Numbered from the stretch's first letter, positions 26,994-37,500 are shown. The stretch is DNA of 64,000 bases from Pseudomonas akapageensis (GCF_011355085.1 NZ_VXCP01000010.1:409723-473722); one strand, 5' to 3'. Numbers and translations are program-made. Notes: generated from the letters alone by a model not told the origin.

Positions 26994-27814
26994 AGGCCCA
27001 AATAAACGACCCGGCGGGCTTCCCGCGCCTGGCCTTGAGCCTGCTCGCCGTGCTGCTGCTCTGGCCCGGCCTGAACCTGAGCGAGCTGGACTTGAAGGTG
27101 CTGGTAACCGGCGACAGCGCGCGGACCATAGGCAAGTTCATCGCCGGATTCTGGCCACCGGCGTACAACAGCGATTTTGTCGCCCTGCTGTACAAGAGCA
27201 CCCTGGAAACCCTGGCCATCGCCACGGCCGGCATGGCACTCGCCCTGCTGATTGCCATCCCCGGCGCCTTGCTGGCGACCCGGGCGATTTCCCTCTCGGC
27301 GCTGTCCCGGGGCGGGCGCCCCGTGTGGTGGGCGCAATTGCTGCGCTGGCCGGTGCGCATCGCCCTGATCGGCCTGCGCAGCGTGCCCGAGATTGTCTGG
27401 GCCTTGTTGTTCGTGCGCGCCGTGGGTCTTGGGCCCACGGCCGGGGTTTTGGCGATTGCCATTACCTACAGCGGCATGCTCGGCAAGGTCTACGCCGAGA
27501 TCTTCGAGTCGGTCGACATCCGCCCTACCCATGCCTTGCTCGAAGCCGGCAGTTCGCGGTTGGCGGCGTTCGCCTACGGAATATTGCCCAATGCCGCCGA
27601 AGAGTTGGTGTCCTATACCGTGTACCGCTGGGAATGCGCGATTCGAGCCTCGGTTGTGATGGGTTTTGTCGGTGCCGGTGGCCTGGGCCAGCAGATGGAC
27701 CTGTCGCTGCGCATGTTCGCGGGTGGCGAGGTTGCGAGCCTGTTGCTGACCTTCCTGTTGCTGGTATTGCTGGCTGACGTGCTCAGTCGTCTGCTACGAG
27801 GACGACTGGCATGA
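26984..27814 (+). CDS. ABC transporter permease 1 (putative selenate transporter)
   Basis: 276-residue PhnE-like inner-membrane permease starting MRMKAQINDPAGFPRL, overlapping the ATPase gene by 10 bp. Five to six transmembrane helices are visible (LALSLLAVLLLWPGL, TLAIATAGMALALLIAIPGA and others). The cytoplasmic EAA-type loop is at LEAGSSRLAAFAYGILPNAA. An alternative start two codons downstream cannot be excluded. Confidence 0.9.
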   Translation: MRMKAQINDPAGFPRLALSLLAVLLLWPGLNLSELDLKVLVTGDSARTIGKFIAGFWPPAYNSDFVALLYKSTLETLAIATAGMALALLIAIPGALLATRAISLSALSRGGRPVWWAQLLRWPVRIALIGLRSVPEIVWALLFVRAVGLGPTAGVLAIAITYSGMLGKVYAEIFESVDIRPTHALLEAGSSRLAAFAYGILPNAAEELVSYTVYRWECAIRASVVMGFVGAGGLGQQMDLSLRMFAGGEVASLLLTFLLLVLLADVLSRLLRGRLA

Positions 27815-28578
27815 GACGGCTGGGCAATCCGGTGTTGTTGTTGGCCATCCTGGCGACGATTGCACTGAGCTTCGGCTTTCTCGAACTGGACATGGGCAAC
27901 CTGGCCAGCACCGAAGGACTCGGACAAATGGGCAAGTACGCCAGCCGTTTTCTGAGCCCCGATTTCTCCACTGCGCATCTGCTGAATGTCGGCCGGGGCG
28001 CTCTGGAAACCATTGCCATGTCGGCCATGGGCACGCTGCTGGCAGCGATCCTTGGCCTGCTGCTGGCGCTGCCTGCAGCCGGACGTTATGGCTGGGCATT
28101 GCAAGGCCTTTCACGGCTGCTGCTCAACGCCCTGCGCGCCATACCGGAGCTGGTCTGGGCCGCGCTGATGGTATTGGCAGCGGGCCTTGGGCCCAATGCC
28201 GGCACCCTGGCCCTGGCCCTGCACACCGCGGGTGTACTGGGCCGGCTGTTCGCCGAAGCACTGGAGAACACCCCTGCCGAGCCTGCCGAAGCCCTGCGCG
28301 GCGCCGGAGGTGGGCGAGTTGTGGCCTTCTGTTACGGCACCCTGCCGAATGTCTGGCCACAAATCCTGGCTTATAGCTTGTACCGTTGGGAAAACAACAT
28401 CCGCATGGCCAGCGTGCTCGGTTTCGTCGGTGCCGGCGGTCTTGGCCAGATGCTGTACATGAGCCTGAGCCTGTTTCAGGAAGCTCAGGCGGCGACGGTC
28501 ATCCTGGCCATGCTGATACTGGTACTGGGCGTAGAGCTGCTCAGTTACTGGGCCCGGCAGCGTTGGGTGAGTGTTTGA
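27811..28578 (+). CDS. ABC transporter permease 2 (putative selenate transporter)
   Basis: 255-residue PhnE-like permease starting MRRLGNPVLLLAILATIALS, four-base overlap with permease 1. It is a paralogue of permease 1 (matching ILPNAAEELVSYTVYRWE in one and TLPNVWPQILAYSLYRWE in the other), so the channel is probably a heterodimer. The EAA-type loop is LRGAGGGRVVAFCYGTLPN. It ends the operon; the next gene is convergent. Confidence 0.9.
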   Translation: MRRLGNPVLLLAILATIALSFGFLELDMGNLASTEGLGQMGKYASRFLSPDFSTAHLLNVGRGALETIAMSAMGTLLAAILGLLLALPAAGRYGWALQGLSRLLLNALRAIPELVWAALMVLAAGLGPNAGTLALALHTAGVLGRLFAEALENTPAEPAEALRGAGGGRVVAFCYGTLPNVWPQILAYSLYRWENNIRMASVLGFVGAGGLGQMLYMSLSLFQEAQAATVILAMLILVLGVELLSYWARQRWVSV

Positions 28579-28590
28579 GCTGGCGGTTGC

Positions 28591-28965
28591 TCAGGCCACT
28601 TCCAACTCACTCACATCGATCATTCCAACCGGCTTTTCCAGCGGTGCCAGGCCATAGGCCGCGCGCGCCGCGTCGCAGTGGGAATTGGCCTCGCCATTTT
28701 CCCAGGATGCCTCGAACTCGCGGCAAGTGCTGGAACGCTGTTCGTACAGCGAACAACTCACGCCCTTCCCGACCTCACCTTTGAGCCCGGTGCAGCGCGA
28801 AGGTCGGCTTTCGGTACCGAGCATCGCCACGCGCGTGGGGCCGACCTGCACCACCAGGTCATCGGGCACGGGACCTCCGGCCGAGGTGCATTCACCCCAA
28901 TAGAAAGACACACGAAAATGCGCGCAGCAGGCGCCGCAGGTCAGGCAAGGATTTGCTTCGGACAT
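28591..28965 (-). CDS. YkgJ-family cysteine-cluster protein
   Basis: 124-residue protein starting MSEANPCLTCGACCAHFRVS. Eight cysteines include the N-terminal CxxCGACC motif and further ones at SRCTGLKG, VSCSLYEQR, STCREFEA and SHCDAAR, the layout of the zinc- or iron-binding YkgJ (CxxCxxCC) family. Function is unknown; some members are proposed metal or Fe-S binders. It converges with the selenate permease gene, 12 bp apart, with its own promoter expected upstream at about 29,000. Confidence 0.88.
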   Translation of the reverse strand: MSEANPCLTCGACCAHFRVSFYWGECTSAGGPVPDDLVVQVGPTRVAMLGTESRPSRCTGLKGEVGKGVSCSLYEQRSSTCREFEASWENGEANSHCDAARAAYGLAPLEKPVGMIDVSELEVA

Positions 28966-29085
28966 GATCAGGAGGACTGGATTTTGTAGTTGTGGAGGTG
29001 CAGCGTTGGGCGCCTATTCTATGGATTGGCCAAGCCTTGAACAGGGGGGCCGAGAGGTTTATTTTCGGCCTGCGGACAGACGGTG

Positions 29086-29742
29086 TCAGGGGCTGTTCCA
29101 GGCAACGGACACCTGCCTGCGCCGCTCGCGCCAGACCAGAACCGGCAACACCAGAACCGCCCCGAACATGGCCAGGGCCATATCTTTTTGCGCATCCCAG
29201 CTGTCATCCTGGGCCCCGACAAACGCAGCCGATTGGTCGCCGCCCAGAAACTCTCCACCTACCCACTCGACCAGTTCGTACAGGGCGGACGTGGCAAGGA
29301 TCAGGTTCAGCGCAAGAAAGCCGCTCCAGACACCTTTGGTCGTCACGCAGCGGCGCATGATTTCGCGGATCGGATAGATCAGAAACAAGCCGTAACACAG
29401 GTGCACCAGCCGGTCGAAATTGTTGCGCCGCCAGCCCATGGCATGGTTCAGCGTCTCGCCGGTCAGGGCTTTGCACCAGGTGTCGTAAGGCACCCGGGAA
29501 TAGGTGTAGTGCGCGCCCAACTCATGCACGCACAGAAACAGAAAAATCAGCAGTAATGATTGTCGCGAGAACTTGAAGTAGCGATAGCTGACGGCCAACG
29601 CCAGAATCACCAACAGCACCAGCACATTCTCCAGTGCCCAGTCGCCCCAGTTTTGCGGGGCAATGGCCAGCAGGCCGAACAACAGGGCAAAGAGAATGGC
29701 CAGCGTCAGGTAAAACCGTTCATAAGACCGATCGCTGTGCAT
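29086..29742 (-). CDS. DUF2238 (YjdF-like) inner-membrane protein
   Basis: 218-residue protein starting MHSDRSYERFYLTLAILFAL, with about six transmembrane helices. The conserved pattern HELGAHYTYSRVPYD (start of a loop) with RLVHLCYGLFLIYPIREIM and SALYELVEWVGGE marks the DUF2238 family, related to YjdF. Its function is not known; a His/Glu-rich membrane core suggests an enzyme or metal-linked role, which is only a guess. It is followed by the aminotransferase gene alaC upstream on the same strand, with a spacing of 77 bp. Confidence 0.85.
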   Translation of the reverse strand: MHSDRSYERFYLTLAILFALLFGLLAIAPQNWGDWALENVLVLLVILALAVSYRYFKFSRQSLLLIFLFLCVHELGAHYTYSRVPYDTWCKALTGETLNHAMGWRRNNFDRLVHLCYGLFLIYPIREIMRRCVTTKGVWSGFLALNLILATSALYELVEWVGGEFLGGDQSAAFVGAQDDSWDAQKDMALAMFGAVLVLPVLVWRERRRQVSVAWNSP

Positions 29743-29819
29743 GGGAGCTCCGCGCCTGGGGTCATTCCCTTGGTTGGACCCCAGGCGCCGGCAGAGGTGC
29801 GATCACGGCTGTCGGCAGG

Positions 29820-31055
29820 TCAGCGTGGCGCCTTGGCCGGTTTCGTCGTTGCCGGTTCGAACCCATCAGCCCGGAACATCTGCCGAATGCCGCGCACGGC
29901 CTGGCGAATCCGGTCCTGGTTCTCGATCAGGGCAAAGCGCACATGGTCGTCGCCGTAGTCACCGAAACCGATCCCCGGCGACACGCAGACCTTGGCTTCG
30001 GCCAGAAGCTTCTTGGCGAACTCCAGCGAGCCCAGGTGCGCATACTGCTCGGGAATCTTCGCCCAGATGTACATGGACGCCTTGGGCACCTCGACCATCC
30101 AGCCCAGTTCGTGCAAGCCCTTGGCCAGCACATTGCGGCGTTGACGATACTGCTCGGCGATTTCGTGGACGCAGGTCTGATCGCCTTCCAGTGCAGCAAT
30201 GGCCGCCACCTGCAGCGGGGTGAAAGTGCCGTAGTCGTGGTAGCTCTTGATCCGCGCCAGGGCGTTGACCAGTTCCGGATTACCGACCATGAAGCCGATA
30301 CGCCAGCCGGCCATGTTGTAGCTCTTGGACAAGGTGAAGAACTCCACCGCAATGTCCTTGGCCCCGGGGACCTGCATGATCGATGGCGCTTTCCAGCCGT
30401 CATAGACGATGTCGGCATAGGCCAGGTCGTGTACCACCAGCACATCGTACTGCTTGGCCAGGGCTACCACGCGCTCGAAGAAATCCAGCTCGACACACTG
30501 GGCGGTCGGGTTGGACGGGAAACCGAGGATCATCATCTTCGGCTTGGGGATCGACTCGCGAATCGCCCGCTCAAGCTCATTGAAGAAGTCCACACCGGGC
30601 ACCAGCGGCACCGAACGGACCTGGGCACCTGCAATCACTGCGCCGTAGATATGAATCGGGTAGCTGGGATTGGGCACCAGCACCGTGTCGCCATGGTCGA
30701 GGGTGGCAAGCATCAGGTGCGCCAGGCCTTCCTTGGAGCCGATGGTGACGATGGCTTCGCTTTCCGGGTCGATATCGACCTCGTAGCGGTCCTTGTACCA
30801 GCGTGAGATGGCGCGACGCAGACGCGGGATGCCGCGCGAGGTCGAATAACCGTGGGTATCTTCGCGCTGGGCGACCTGCACGAGTTTTTCGACGATATGC
30901 GGCGGGGTCGCACCGTCGGGGTTGCCCATGCTCAAGTCGATGATGTCTTCGCCACGGCGGCGAGCGGCCATTTTCAGCTCGGCGGTGATATTGAAGACAT
31001 AGGGGGGGAGACGATCGATGCGCGCAAAGCGGCGCGACGAACCTTGTTCGGCCAT
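29820..31055 (-). CDS. alaC: Alanine aminotransferase AlaC-type (class I/II PLP enzyme)
   Basis: 411-residue PLP enzyme that makes alanine from pyruvate with glutamate as donor. The start at 31055 ([20 protein letters not shown]) is preferred; a longer frame upstream lacks homology. Visible motifs: [47 protein letters not shown] and the PLP lysine in [14 protein letters not shown]. The sequence is the YfdZ/AlaC type by its N-terminal [10 protein letters not shown] motif. A palindromic repeat lies upstream; no downstream partner in an operon. Confidence 0.9.
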   Translation of the reverse strand: MAEQGSSRRFARIDRLPPYVFNITAELKMAARRRGEDIIDLSMGNPDGATPPHIVEKLVQVAQREDTHGYSTSRGIPRLRRAISRWYKDRYEVDIDPESEAIVTIGSKEGLAHLMLATLDHGDTVLVPNPSYPIHIYGAVIAGAQVRSVPLVPGVDFFNELERAIRESIPKPKMMILGFPSNPTAQCVELDFFERVVALAKQYDVLVVHDLAYADIVYDGWKAPSIMQVPGAKDIAVEFFTLSKSYNMAGWRIGFMVGNPELVNALARIKSYHDYGTFTPLQVAAIAALEGDQTCVHEIAEQYRQRRNVLAKGLHELGWMVEVPKASMYIWAKIPEQYAHLGSLEFAKKLLAEAKVCVSPGIGFGDYGDDHVRFALIENQDRIRQAVRGIRQMFRADGFEPATTKPAKAPR

Positions 31056-31243
31056 GATTTCCTCGGCTACGTAAGCGCCCGGAACCGTCCGAGCGACGCC
31101 GGCCACTGTGGTGGCCGTAGGGCTGAAGATAAATCCTGTGGTCAGTGGCTGTCCAGAATATTTTCCTGTTTTATTTAATATTTTTGGGATTTTAATTTGT
31201 ATACATGCTTATTTTCGGCATATGGCTCCGAATCCTAACCAGC

Positions 31244-31320
31244 CTCGTTCCCACGCTCTGCGTGGGAATGCAGGTATAGACGCTCCAGCGTCGACGTACG
31301 ACGCAGAGCGTGGGAACGAG
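31244..31320. repeat. Palindromic repeat, family B (77-bp copy)
   Basis: CTCGTTCCCACGC at the left end and GCGTGGGAACGAG at the right end, with CGCTCCAGCG inside. It is a shorter copy of the 3869-3974 element, lacking the middle palindrome. It lies between alaC and the cyoE terminator. Confidence 0.85.
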
Positions 31321-31336
31321 GTGTGACTGGCGCACA

Positions 31337-31372
31337 AACAAAAACGCCCCGAGCTCTGCAGCCCGGGGCGTT
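31337..31372 (-). terminator. Intrinsic terminator of the cyo operon
   Basis: Stem AACGCCCCG / CGGGGCGTT with a 12-base loop. The A-rich flank on the left gives a T-run on the minus strand. It is 20 bp after the cyoE stop. Confidence 0.85.
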
Positions 31373-31391
31373 CTTGTTTAAAGCATCAATC

Positions 31392-32279
31392 TCAATGCGC
31401 GTAAGTCAGCAACAACTCGGTCGGTGCCTTGAAATCCAGCGACATCGCCACGCTCAACGCGGTGATGGTGAAGATCGAGAACACGAACAGCTTGCGCGCC
31501 CAGAGACGATCGTCCACGGCCTTGTAGCCAGTCCAGGCCATGTACAACCAGTACATGCCCATGGCTGCGGCCACGGCCAGGTAGCTCATCCCGGCGTAGC
31601 CGCCCAGGGTCAGCATCAAGGTCGCCACGAGGAAGGCCAGGATGTAGAACAGGATGTGCTTCTTGGCCACGACAATACCGCGCTTGACCGGCAGAACCGG
31701 AATCGAAGCGGCCAGGTAGTCGTTGAAGCGGAAGATCGCAATGGCATAGGAATGCGGCATCTGCCACAGGCTGAACATCACCAGCAGGGTCAAGGCAGCC
31801 AGGTCGAAGCTGTTGCTCACGGCGCAGTAGCCGATCACCGGAGGCATGGCGCCGGAAAGGCTCCCCACCAGGGTGCCGTGCACCGATTTGCGCTTCAGGT
31901 ACAGGCTGTAGAAACCTACATAGATGATGAAACCGATCAGGCCGAACAAGGCAGCCAGCGCATTGGCCTGCTGATACAGCAGGCCAAGCCCCGCCACCCC
32001 CAGGAGGGTGGCATAGGCCAGCGCGACCTTGGTCGAGATCAGGCCCTGGACCATTGCACGGTTCTTGGTGCGCTCCATCTTCACGTCGATGTCACGGTCG
32101 ATGCAGTTGTTGAACACGCAACCGGACGCCACCACCAACGAAGTACCAATCACCGCGGCCAGGAACAAGGCGAAATCGACATGCCCTTGCGAGGCCAGGA
32201 AAAAGCCGCCTGCCACAGAAAGCACGTTACCGAAAATGATCCCCGGTTTGGTGATTTGGATAAAGTGCTTAATGGACAT
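31392..32279 (-). CDS. cyoE: Protohaem IX farnesyltransferase (haem O synthase) CyoE
   Basis: UbiA-family inner-membrane prenyltransferase that farnesylates haem B to haem O for the bo3 oxidase. The 295-residue protein starts [20 protein letters not shown]. The polyprenyl-diphosphate motif [20 protein letters not shown] and its second partner region [19 protein letters not shown] are present. Eight to nine transmembrane helices. It is the last gene of cyoABCDE and ends at a strong terminator. Confidence 0.97.
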   Translation of the reverse strand: MSIKHFIQITKPGIIFGNVLSVAGGFFLASQGHVDFALFLAAVIGTSLVVASGCVFNNCIDRDIDVKMERTKNRAMVQGLISTKVALAYATLLGVAGLGLLYQQANALAALFGLIGFIIYVGFYSLYLKRKSVHGTLVGSLSGAMPPVIGYCAVSNSFDLAALTLLVMFSLWQMPHSYAIAIFRFNDYLAASIPVLPVKRGIVVAKKHILFYILAFLVATLMLTLGGYAGMSYLAVAAAMGMYWLYMAWTGYKAVDDRLWARKLFVFSIFTITALSVAMSLDFKAPTELLLTYAH

Positions 32280-32289
32280 GCCTTCTTCC

Positions 32290-32622
32290 TCAGTGCGCCA
32301 TCATGACGGTATGGATGCTGGACATGATCCACAGCGCCAGGCCGACCAGGAACGCGATGACCATCGCCGTAAAGGCAAAGGCGGTCACGTTCCAGCGCTG
32401 CTCGGCAGAGCGGTCCAGGTGCAGGAAGTAGACCAGGTGCACCAGCACCTGGATCGCGGCGAAGGCCACGATGATCCACAGGGTCATCTCCTTCGGCAGG
32501 CTCGGGTACATCACCAGGCCGAACGGAATGATCGTCAGGATGACCGAGAGCACAAAGCCGATGCCGTAGGACTTCACGCTGCCGTGGCTATGCGCTGCGT
32601 GGGAGTTGTGTGCATTTGCCAT
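32290..32622 (-). CDS. cyoD: Cytochrome bo3 ubiquinol oxidase subunit IV CyoD
   Basis: 110-residue inner-membrane subunit starting [20 protein letters not shown], with three transmembrane helices ([40 protein letters not shown], and a third at the C-terminus). CyoD is needed for stable assembly of the Cu-B centre. It is directly upstream of cyoE and downstream of cyoC without a gap. Confidence 0.96.
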   Translation of the reverse strand: MANAHNSHAAHSHGSVKSYGIGFVLSVILTIIPFGLVMYPSLPKEMTLWIIVAFAAIQVLVHLVYFLHLDRSAEQRWNVTAFAFTAMVIAFLVGLALWIMSSIHTVMMAH

Positions 32623-33246
32623 TTACAGAGTCCCCATCAGGTAGACAACGGTGAACACGCAGATCCATACCACGTCCAGGAAGTGCCAGAACAGGCTCAG
32701 GCAGCTCATGCGGGTGTTGGTGGTAGCGCTCAGACCGTTCTTGTTGATCTGATACATCATCACGCCCATCCAGATCAGGCCGCTGGTCACGTGCAGGCCG
32801 TGGGTACCGACCAGCGTGAAGAAGCCCGACAGGAAGCCGCTGCGCTGAGGACCGAAGCCCTCGGCGATCAGGTGATGGAACTCGTTGACTTCCATGCCGA
32901 TGAAGCCCAGGCCGAACAGGAAGGTGATGGCCAGCCAGGCCAGCACGGCATTTTTCTTGCCCTTGTACATCGCCAGCATGGAGAAGCCGAAGGTGATACT
33001 GGAGAACAGGAGCAGCGCGGTTTCACCCAGCACGTAATCCAGTTCAAAAATATCGTGGCCCGACGGCCCACCAGCAAAGTTGTTGGACAGCACGGCGTAG
33101 GCAGCGAAGAGCGACGCAAACAGAATGCAGTCGGTCATCAGGTACAGCCAGAAACCGAATACGGTCATCGGGCCTGCGTCGTGGTGGTCATCGTGCCCAT
33201 GGTCGTGACCATGAGCAGCATCAGCATTCATTACCAGATTGGACAT
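32623..33246 (-). CDS. cyoC: Cytochrome bo3 ubiquinol oxidase subunit III CyoC
   Basis: 207-residue inner-membrane subunit with five transmembrane helices. The His/Asp-rich N-terminus ([20 protein letters not shown]) is common in pseudomonad CyoC and may bind metal, though no role is proven. Conserved: [20 protein letters not shown], and the [17 protein letters not shown] helix. The stop touches the cyoD start; cyoB is four bases upstream. Confidence 0.96.
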   Translation of the reverse strand: MSNLVMNADAAHGHDHGHDDHHDAGPMTVFGFWLYLMTDCILFASLFAAYAVLSNNFAGGPSGHDIFELDYVLGETALLLFSSITFGFSMLAMYKGKKNAVLAWLAITFLFGLGFIGMEVNEFHHLIAEGFGPQRSGFLSGFFTLVGTHGLHVTSGLIWMGVMMYQINKNGLSATTNTRMSCLSLFWHFLDVVWICVFTVVYLMGTL

Positions 33247-33249
33247 TAT

Positions 33250-35271
33250 TTACACCCGCTCCAACTGTTCGACACGTGCGCCGTGCACCGGGGCAGCCGG
33301 AGCCAGACCCAGAGCCTTCAAGCGCTCGCCTTCAATACGCGCCACTTCTTCGGCCGGAACCATGTAGCCCTGGTCGTCACGTGCAGCGTGAGCGACGAAG
33401 ACAGCGATGGTGCCCACCAGGCTTGCGCCGGCCAGCCACCAGATGTGCCAGATCATGGCAAACCCGAAGACGGTCAACAGCAGGCCCATCCACAGACCGG
33501 TAGCGGTGTTGTGTGGCATGTGAATCGCGGTGTAGCGACCCGGAACCTTGTATGCCGAACCGTTGCGCTTGGCTGCGGTGAACGCGTCCAGGCCAGCATT
33601 TTGCGGCAGGTGCGCGAAGTTGTAGAACGGTGGTGGCGACGAAGTCGACCATTCCAGGGTGTGGCCGTTCCATGGGTCACCGGTCACGTCCAGGTTGTCC
33701 TTGCGATCACGGATACTCACGTAGATCTGGATCAACTGGCAGGCGATACCGAACAGGATCAGCACCGCACCGGCCAACGCGACGTACAGGTACGGGGTCC
33801 ACTCAGGGTTGGTCGAGCTGTTCAGGCGACGGGTCATGCCCATGAAGCCCAGTGCGTACAGCGGCATGAACGCTACGTAGAAACCGGAGATCCAGAACCA
33901 GAACGCTGCCTTGCCCCACTTCTCGTTCAGCTTGAAGCCGAAGGCTTTCGGGAACCAGAAGGCGAAACCTGCGATGTAACCGAATACCGCGCCGCCGATG
34001 ATCACGTTGTGGAAGTGCGCGATCACGAACAGGCTGTTGTGCAGAACGAAGTCAGCACCCGGTACGGCCAGCAGAACGCCGGTCATGCCACCGATGGAGA
34101 AGGTGATCATGAAGCCCAGGGTCCACATTACCGGGGCGGTGAAGCGCAGGCGGCCCTGGTAAATGGTGAATAGCCAGTTGAATAGCTTCACACCCGTGGG
34201 GATGGAAATCAGCATCGTCGCCAGGCCGAAGAAGGCGTTGACGCTGGCACCCGAACCCATGGTGAAGAAGTGGTGCAGCCAGACCACGAAGCCCAGGACG
34301 CTGATCGCGCCGCTGGCGTAGACCATGGACTTGTGACCGAACAGTGCTTTACCGGTAAAGGTCGAGATCACTTCCGAGAACACACCGAAGGCCGGCAGGA
34401 TCAGGATGTAAACCTCAGGGTGGCCCCACGCCCAGAACAAGTTGACGTACATCATGGGGTTGCCCCCCAACTCGTTGGTGAAGATGTGGAAGCCCAGGTA
34501 ACGGTCGACAGTCAGCAGTGCCAGGGTAGCGGTCAGGATCGGGAAGGAAGCGACGATCAGGACGTTGGCCCAGCTGCAGGTCCAGGTGAAGATCGGCATG
34601 TCCATCAGCTTCATGCCAGGGGCGCGCATTTTCAGCACGGTGGCCAGGAAGTTGACCCCGGTCAGCGTCGTACCCAGACCTGATAACTGTAGTGCCCAGA
34701 TGTAGTAGTCCACACCCACGCCCGGGCTATAGCCCAGCTCGGACAGCGGCGGATAGGCAACCCAACCGGTCTTGGCGAATTCACCCACGCCCAGCGACAG
34801 GTTGATCAGCACCACGCCCGACACCAGCAGCCAGAAGCTCAGGGAGTTCAGGAACGGGAAGGCCACGTCACGGGCGCCGATTTGCAGCGGCACCACGATG
34901 TTCATCAAGCCGGTGAAGAATGGCATCGCCATGAAGATGATCATGATCACACCGTGAGCGGTGAAGATCTGGTCATAGTGTTCAGGCGGCAGGTAGCCTT
35001 CGCCACCGCCGGAGGCCAGTGCCAGTTGCGAGCGCATCATGATGGCGTCGGCAAAACCACGCAGCAGCATGATCATGGCGACAACGATGTACATCACGCC
35101 GATTTTCTTGTGGTCGACCGAAGTCAGCCACTCGGTCCACAAGTAGCTCCACTTGCGGAAATAGGTGATAGCACCCACCACCGCGAGACCGCCGAGCGCG
35201 ATCATGGCAATGGTCACCATGACTATCGGCTCGTGGAACGGTATCGCGTCCAGACTTAGTTTACCGAACAT
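33250..35271 (-). CDS. cyoB: Cytochrome bo3 ubiquinol oxidase subunit I CyoB
   Basis: 673-residue catalytic subunit that reduces oxygen to water with ubiquinol electrons and pumps protons. It starts [20 protein letters not shown]. Haem and copper ligands are visible: [13 protein letters not shown] region, [15 protein letters not shown] (Cu-B His with the cross-linked Tyr), WLHHFFTMG (two Cu-B His) and HFHNVIIGG (haem ligands). Fifteen transmembrane helices are expected. Strongly conserved, with no frameshift seen. Order cyoA-B-C-D-E on the minus strand. Confidence 0.98.
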   Translation of the reverse strand: MFGKLSLDAIPFHEPIVMVTIAMIALGGLAVVGAITYFRKWSYLWTEWLTSVDHKKIGVMYIVVAMIMLLRGFADAIMMRSQLALASGGGEGYLPPEHYDQIFTAHGVIMIIFMAMPFFTGLMNIVVPLQIGARDVAFPFLNSLSFWLLVSGVVLINLSLGVGEFAKTGWVAYPPLSELGYSPGVGVDYYIWALQLSGLGTTLTGVNFLATVLKMRAPGMKLMDMPIFTWTCSWANVLIVASFPILTATLALLTVDRYLGFHIFTNELGGNPMMYVNLFWAWGHPEVYILILPAFGVFSEVISTFTGKALFGHKSMVYASGAISVLGFVVWLHHFFTMGSGASVNAFFGLATMLISIPTGVKLFNWLFTIYQGRLRFTAPVMWTLGFMITFSIGGMTGVLLAVPGADFVLHNSLFVIAHFHNVIIGGAVFGYIAGFAFWFPKAFGFKLNEKWGKAAFWFWISGFYVAFMPLYALGFMGMTRRLNSSTNPEWTPYLYVALAGAVLILFGIACQLIQIYVSIRDRKDNLDVTGDPWNGHTLEWSTSSPPPFYNFAHLPQNAGLDAFTAAKRNGSAYKVPGRYTAIHMPHNTATGLWMGLLLTVFGFAMIWHIWWLAGASLVGTIAVFVAHAARDDQGYMVPAEEVARIEGERLKALGLAPAAPVHGARVEQLERV

Positions 35272-35274
35272 CTT

Positions 35275-36213
35275 TTACTCCTCTGCCCCAGCAGCTGAAT
35301 GCATACTCATGTCCATCCCTTCCATCGCGGCGACTTCTTTGCCCTCGTGGTGGTGCGGCTTGCCTTTGTTCATGCCTTCATACTTGTCGATGATGGTCTG
35401 GAACAGGTTCGCCGGAACCGAGGAATAGAGCTCGACCGGGTTGTTTTCGCTAGGTTTGGCCAAGGCGTCGTATTCAGCTTTTTCAAGCTGTTTAGGTGCC
35501 TTCTTGACTTCACTGACCCAGGCATCGAAATCGGCCTGAGAGGTGGCGTACGCTTTGAATTTCATGCCGGTAAAACCTGCGCCACTGTAGTTGGCGGAGA
35601 TACCGTCGAACTCGCCGTTTTCATTGGCGATCAGGTGCAGCTTGGTCTGCATGCCCGCCATGGCGTAGATCTGGCCACCGAGTGCCGGGATGAAGAACGA
35701 GTTCATCACCGAGTCGGAAGTAATCTTGAAATTGACCGGGGTGTTGGCCGGGAAGACGATCTTGTTGACCGTGGCAATGCCTTGTTCCGGATAGATGAAC
35801 AGCCACTTCCAGTCCATGGCGACCACTTCGATGGTCACAGGCTTCACGTCGGATTCAAGCGGACGATACGGGTCCAGCTTGTGGGTCGAAATGTAGGTGA
35901 AGTAACCCAGGGCGATGATGATCATCACCGGAACAGCCCAGACCGCGATTTCGATCTTGGTCGAGTGGGACCAGTCAGGCGTGTAGGTGGCTGCCTTGTT
36001 GGACGCGCGGTATTTCCAGGCGAACGCGATGGTCATAATGATCACGGGGATCACCACCAGCAGCATCAGCCCGGTTGCGATGAGAATCAGGTTTCTCTCG
36101 TCCATGCCCACCTGCCCTTTCGGGTTGAGCAGGGTCATGTTGCACCCACCGAGAAAAAGCATGCCTAAAAAGGGCAAAATGCCAAACAGTCTGGGGTAAC
36201 GCTTTTTACTCAT
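35275..36213 (-). CDS. cyoA: Cytochrome bo3 ubiquinol oxidase subunit II CyoA
   Basis: 312-residue lipoprotein subunit. A signal peptide ends in the lipobox LGGC (Cys about 24) in [15 protein letters not shown]; two transmembrane helices then anchor a periplasmic cupredoxin-like domain that lost the Cu-A ligands, as in quinol oxidases ([20 protein letters not shown]). The C-terminal tail is Met/His-rich ([20 protein letters not shown]), which is usual here. First gene of the operon, with a 544-bp upstream region. Confidence 0.97.
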   Translation of the reverse strand: MSKKRYPRLFGILPFLGMLFLGGCNMTLLNPKGQVGMDERNLILIATGLMLLVVIPVIIMTIAFAWKYRASNKAATYTPDWSHSTKIEIAVWAVPVMIIIALGYFTYISTHKLDPYRPLESDVKPVTIEVVAMDWKWLFIYPEQGIATVNKIVFPANTPVNFKITSDSVMNSFFIPALGGQIYAMAGMQTKLHLIANENGEFDGISANYSGAGFTGMKFKAYATSQADFDAWVSEVKKAPKQLEKAEYDALAKPSENNPVELYSSVPANLFQTIIDKYEGMNKGKPHHHEGKEVAAMEGMDMSMHSAAGAEE

Positions 36214-36619
36214 CTCTCGACCTCTAAAGCGGCTGCTTCAATGCAATGGTGTTTTGATCGCCGACACTTCGTCCTGCCAAGCGTCAGCATTTATCGGGAT
36301 TGAATACGGGCATGCCTCGGAATCAGCTGCGGCTGCTCGGCAAGACCTGTGTATTGCGGTGGTCTATTATTCTGAAATCGTTGGCTTGGAGCCTGTTTTC
36401 AGACCAATTCCATTTGGCGGAAATCACGGAGGGGTATCAGCCCGGCATCACTGCGGCGATGCATTTCCGAGTCAGTCAAAGGAGCCTGTGCTCCCCTGTT
36501 TTACGACTCGCGAAGCGGTGCCGAGCGAAATTTGGGGCGATTGTAGATATGTAACCTAGTGTTGACTATGACTTATTTAGCAACAGTTCCTTACCGATTC
36601 TGCAACAATAAGCCACTTC

Positions 36620-36634
36620 GCGACACATTGTCGC
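36620..36634. promoter_or_regulatory. RoxR/RegA-like box upstream of cyo
   Basis: GCGACACATTGTCGC is a perfect dyad GCGACA-CAT-TGTCGC and fits the GCGNC-N5-GNCGC pattern of RegA/PrrA/RoxR redox regulators. RoxSR is known to control terminal oxidase genes in pseudomonads. It lies about 400 bp upstream of cyoA. Confidence 0.4.
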
Positions 36635-36691
36635 ACCTGACGCACCCGCTTTAAGTCATTGTATTTAGAGGGATTTTATAAGAACACGGGC

Positions 36692-36732
36692 AAAAAAAAT
36701 GCCCCGACCTTTCTTATCGAAGTCCAGGGCAA
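36692..36732 (-). terminator. Intrinsic terminator of dsbB
   Basis: On the minus strand, TGCCC-T-GGACTT and AA-GGTC-GGGGCA arms pair imperfectly and are followed by eight T. It starts 26 bp after the dsbB stop. Confidence 0.75.
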
Positions 36733-36757
36733 TTCTATTTCATGGCGTGAAATTCGC

Positions 36758-37258
36758 TTACGGACGACGGCGGTTCCGATAGATGCCCAACGGCACCAGA
36801 ATGGCCGTCAGCACGAATGCCAACAGTGCCCATTGCGCCAGCGACAAACCCAGAACCGGTGGGTAAGGCGTGGAGCAGAAACCATCGACCTGAAACACCA
36901 GCGGCAACACCGAGGCCAACGGCAGGCCATCGACGATCGGCTGCAAGGTATCGATGCCACAACTCACCGCAGGGTGCGCCAGGATATAGACATGATTGCC
37001 CGCCGCGGCAATGCCGCCCAAGGCACTGAGGACCACCAGCCCTTCGAAGATCGTTACGCCACGCGTGCCCCGCATGGCTGCTCCGATGAAAGCGAACACG
37101 GCGATCAACAACAAGGCATAGCGCTGCAGGATGCACAACGGGCAAGGCGCTTCGCCCAGGACGACCTGCATATATAAAGCACCGCCAATCAACGAGAGGC
37201 AGATGATCCCGAGCAGAACCAGAAAACGCCGCTCGCGATTCAGCATGTGTTCGTTCAT
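36758..37258 (-). CDS. dsbB: Disulfide bond formation protein DsbB
   Basis: 166-residue inner-membrane quinone reductase that reoxidises DsbA and passes electrons to the respiratory chain. It starts [20 protein letters not shown]; a start at MLNRERR is possible. Four transmembrane helices. Both redox Cys pairs are present: C39-C42 in [11 protein letters not shown] and C100-C128 in [10 protein letters not shown] and VDGFCSTPY. It lies upstream of cyo but has its own terminator, so it is not part of that operon. The link is functional: it feeds quinols to oxidases. Confidence 0.95.
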   Translation of the reverse strand: MNEHMLNRERRFLVLLGIICLSLIGGALYMQVVLGEAPCPLCILQRYALLLIAVFAFIGAAMRGTRGVTIFEGLVVLSALGGIAAAGNHVYILAHPAVSCGIDTLQPIVDGLPLASVLPLVFQVDGFCSTPYPPVLGLSLAQWALLAFVLTAILVPLGIYRNRRRP

Positions 37259-37401
37259 TCCCTTTCCTTATCTGTATGTGACGCTTGGAACGTGTGAATA
37301 GCCAGAAGTTTACACGCTGAGCGTTGGCATCATGCAGTTAGGGATAGGGGGATTAAATCAGGATTAACATTTGGATAATGTTTTGTGGGGTGTCAGTACC
37401 G

Positions 37402-37500
37402 GCCCCATCGCTGCGGTGCGGCGATCCGACAAGCCAGCTCCCACAGAGTCCATATCCAACACAATCTCTGTGGGAGCCGGCTTGCCGGCGATGAGGCCGG
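37402..37500. repeat. REP doublet (REPIN), copy 3, left arm degenerate
   Basis: Right arm TGTGGGAGCCGGCTTGCCGG with CGATGAGGCC is intact; the left arm (GCGGCGATCCGACAAGCCAG, then CTCCCACA) has lost part of its symmetry. It lies between dsbB and hmp. Confidence 0.8.

Larger units (their letters stand above)
36214..36757. other. 544-bp region between cyoA and dsbB
   Basis: It holds the cyo promoter region (minus strand), a RoxR-like dyad at 36620-36634 and the dsbB terminator at 36692-36732. Small open frames across it show no domain and are not called. No clear Fur or ANR site was seen. If transcription starts near the dyad, the cyo leader would be roughly 350 bases long. Confidence 0.5.

Noticed and set aside
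32029..34173. 714-codon plus-strand frame opposite cyoE to cyoB
   Set aside because: Antisense shadow of the cyo operon; His/Gln-rich translation without any domain and no ribosome site.
36254..36559. Short plus-strand frames in the cyoA-dsbB gap
   Set aside because: No domain, overlap of several frames at once and no ribosome site; the region is better explained as promoter and leader.
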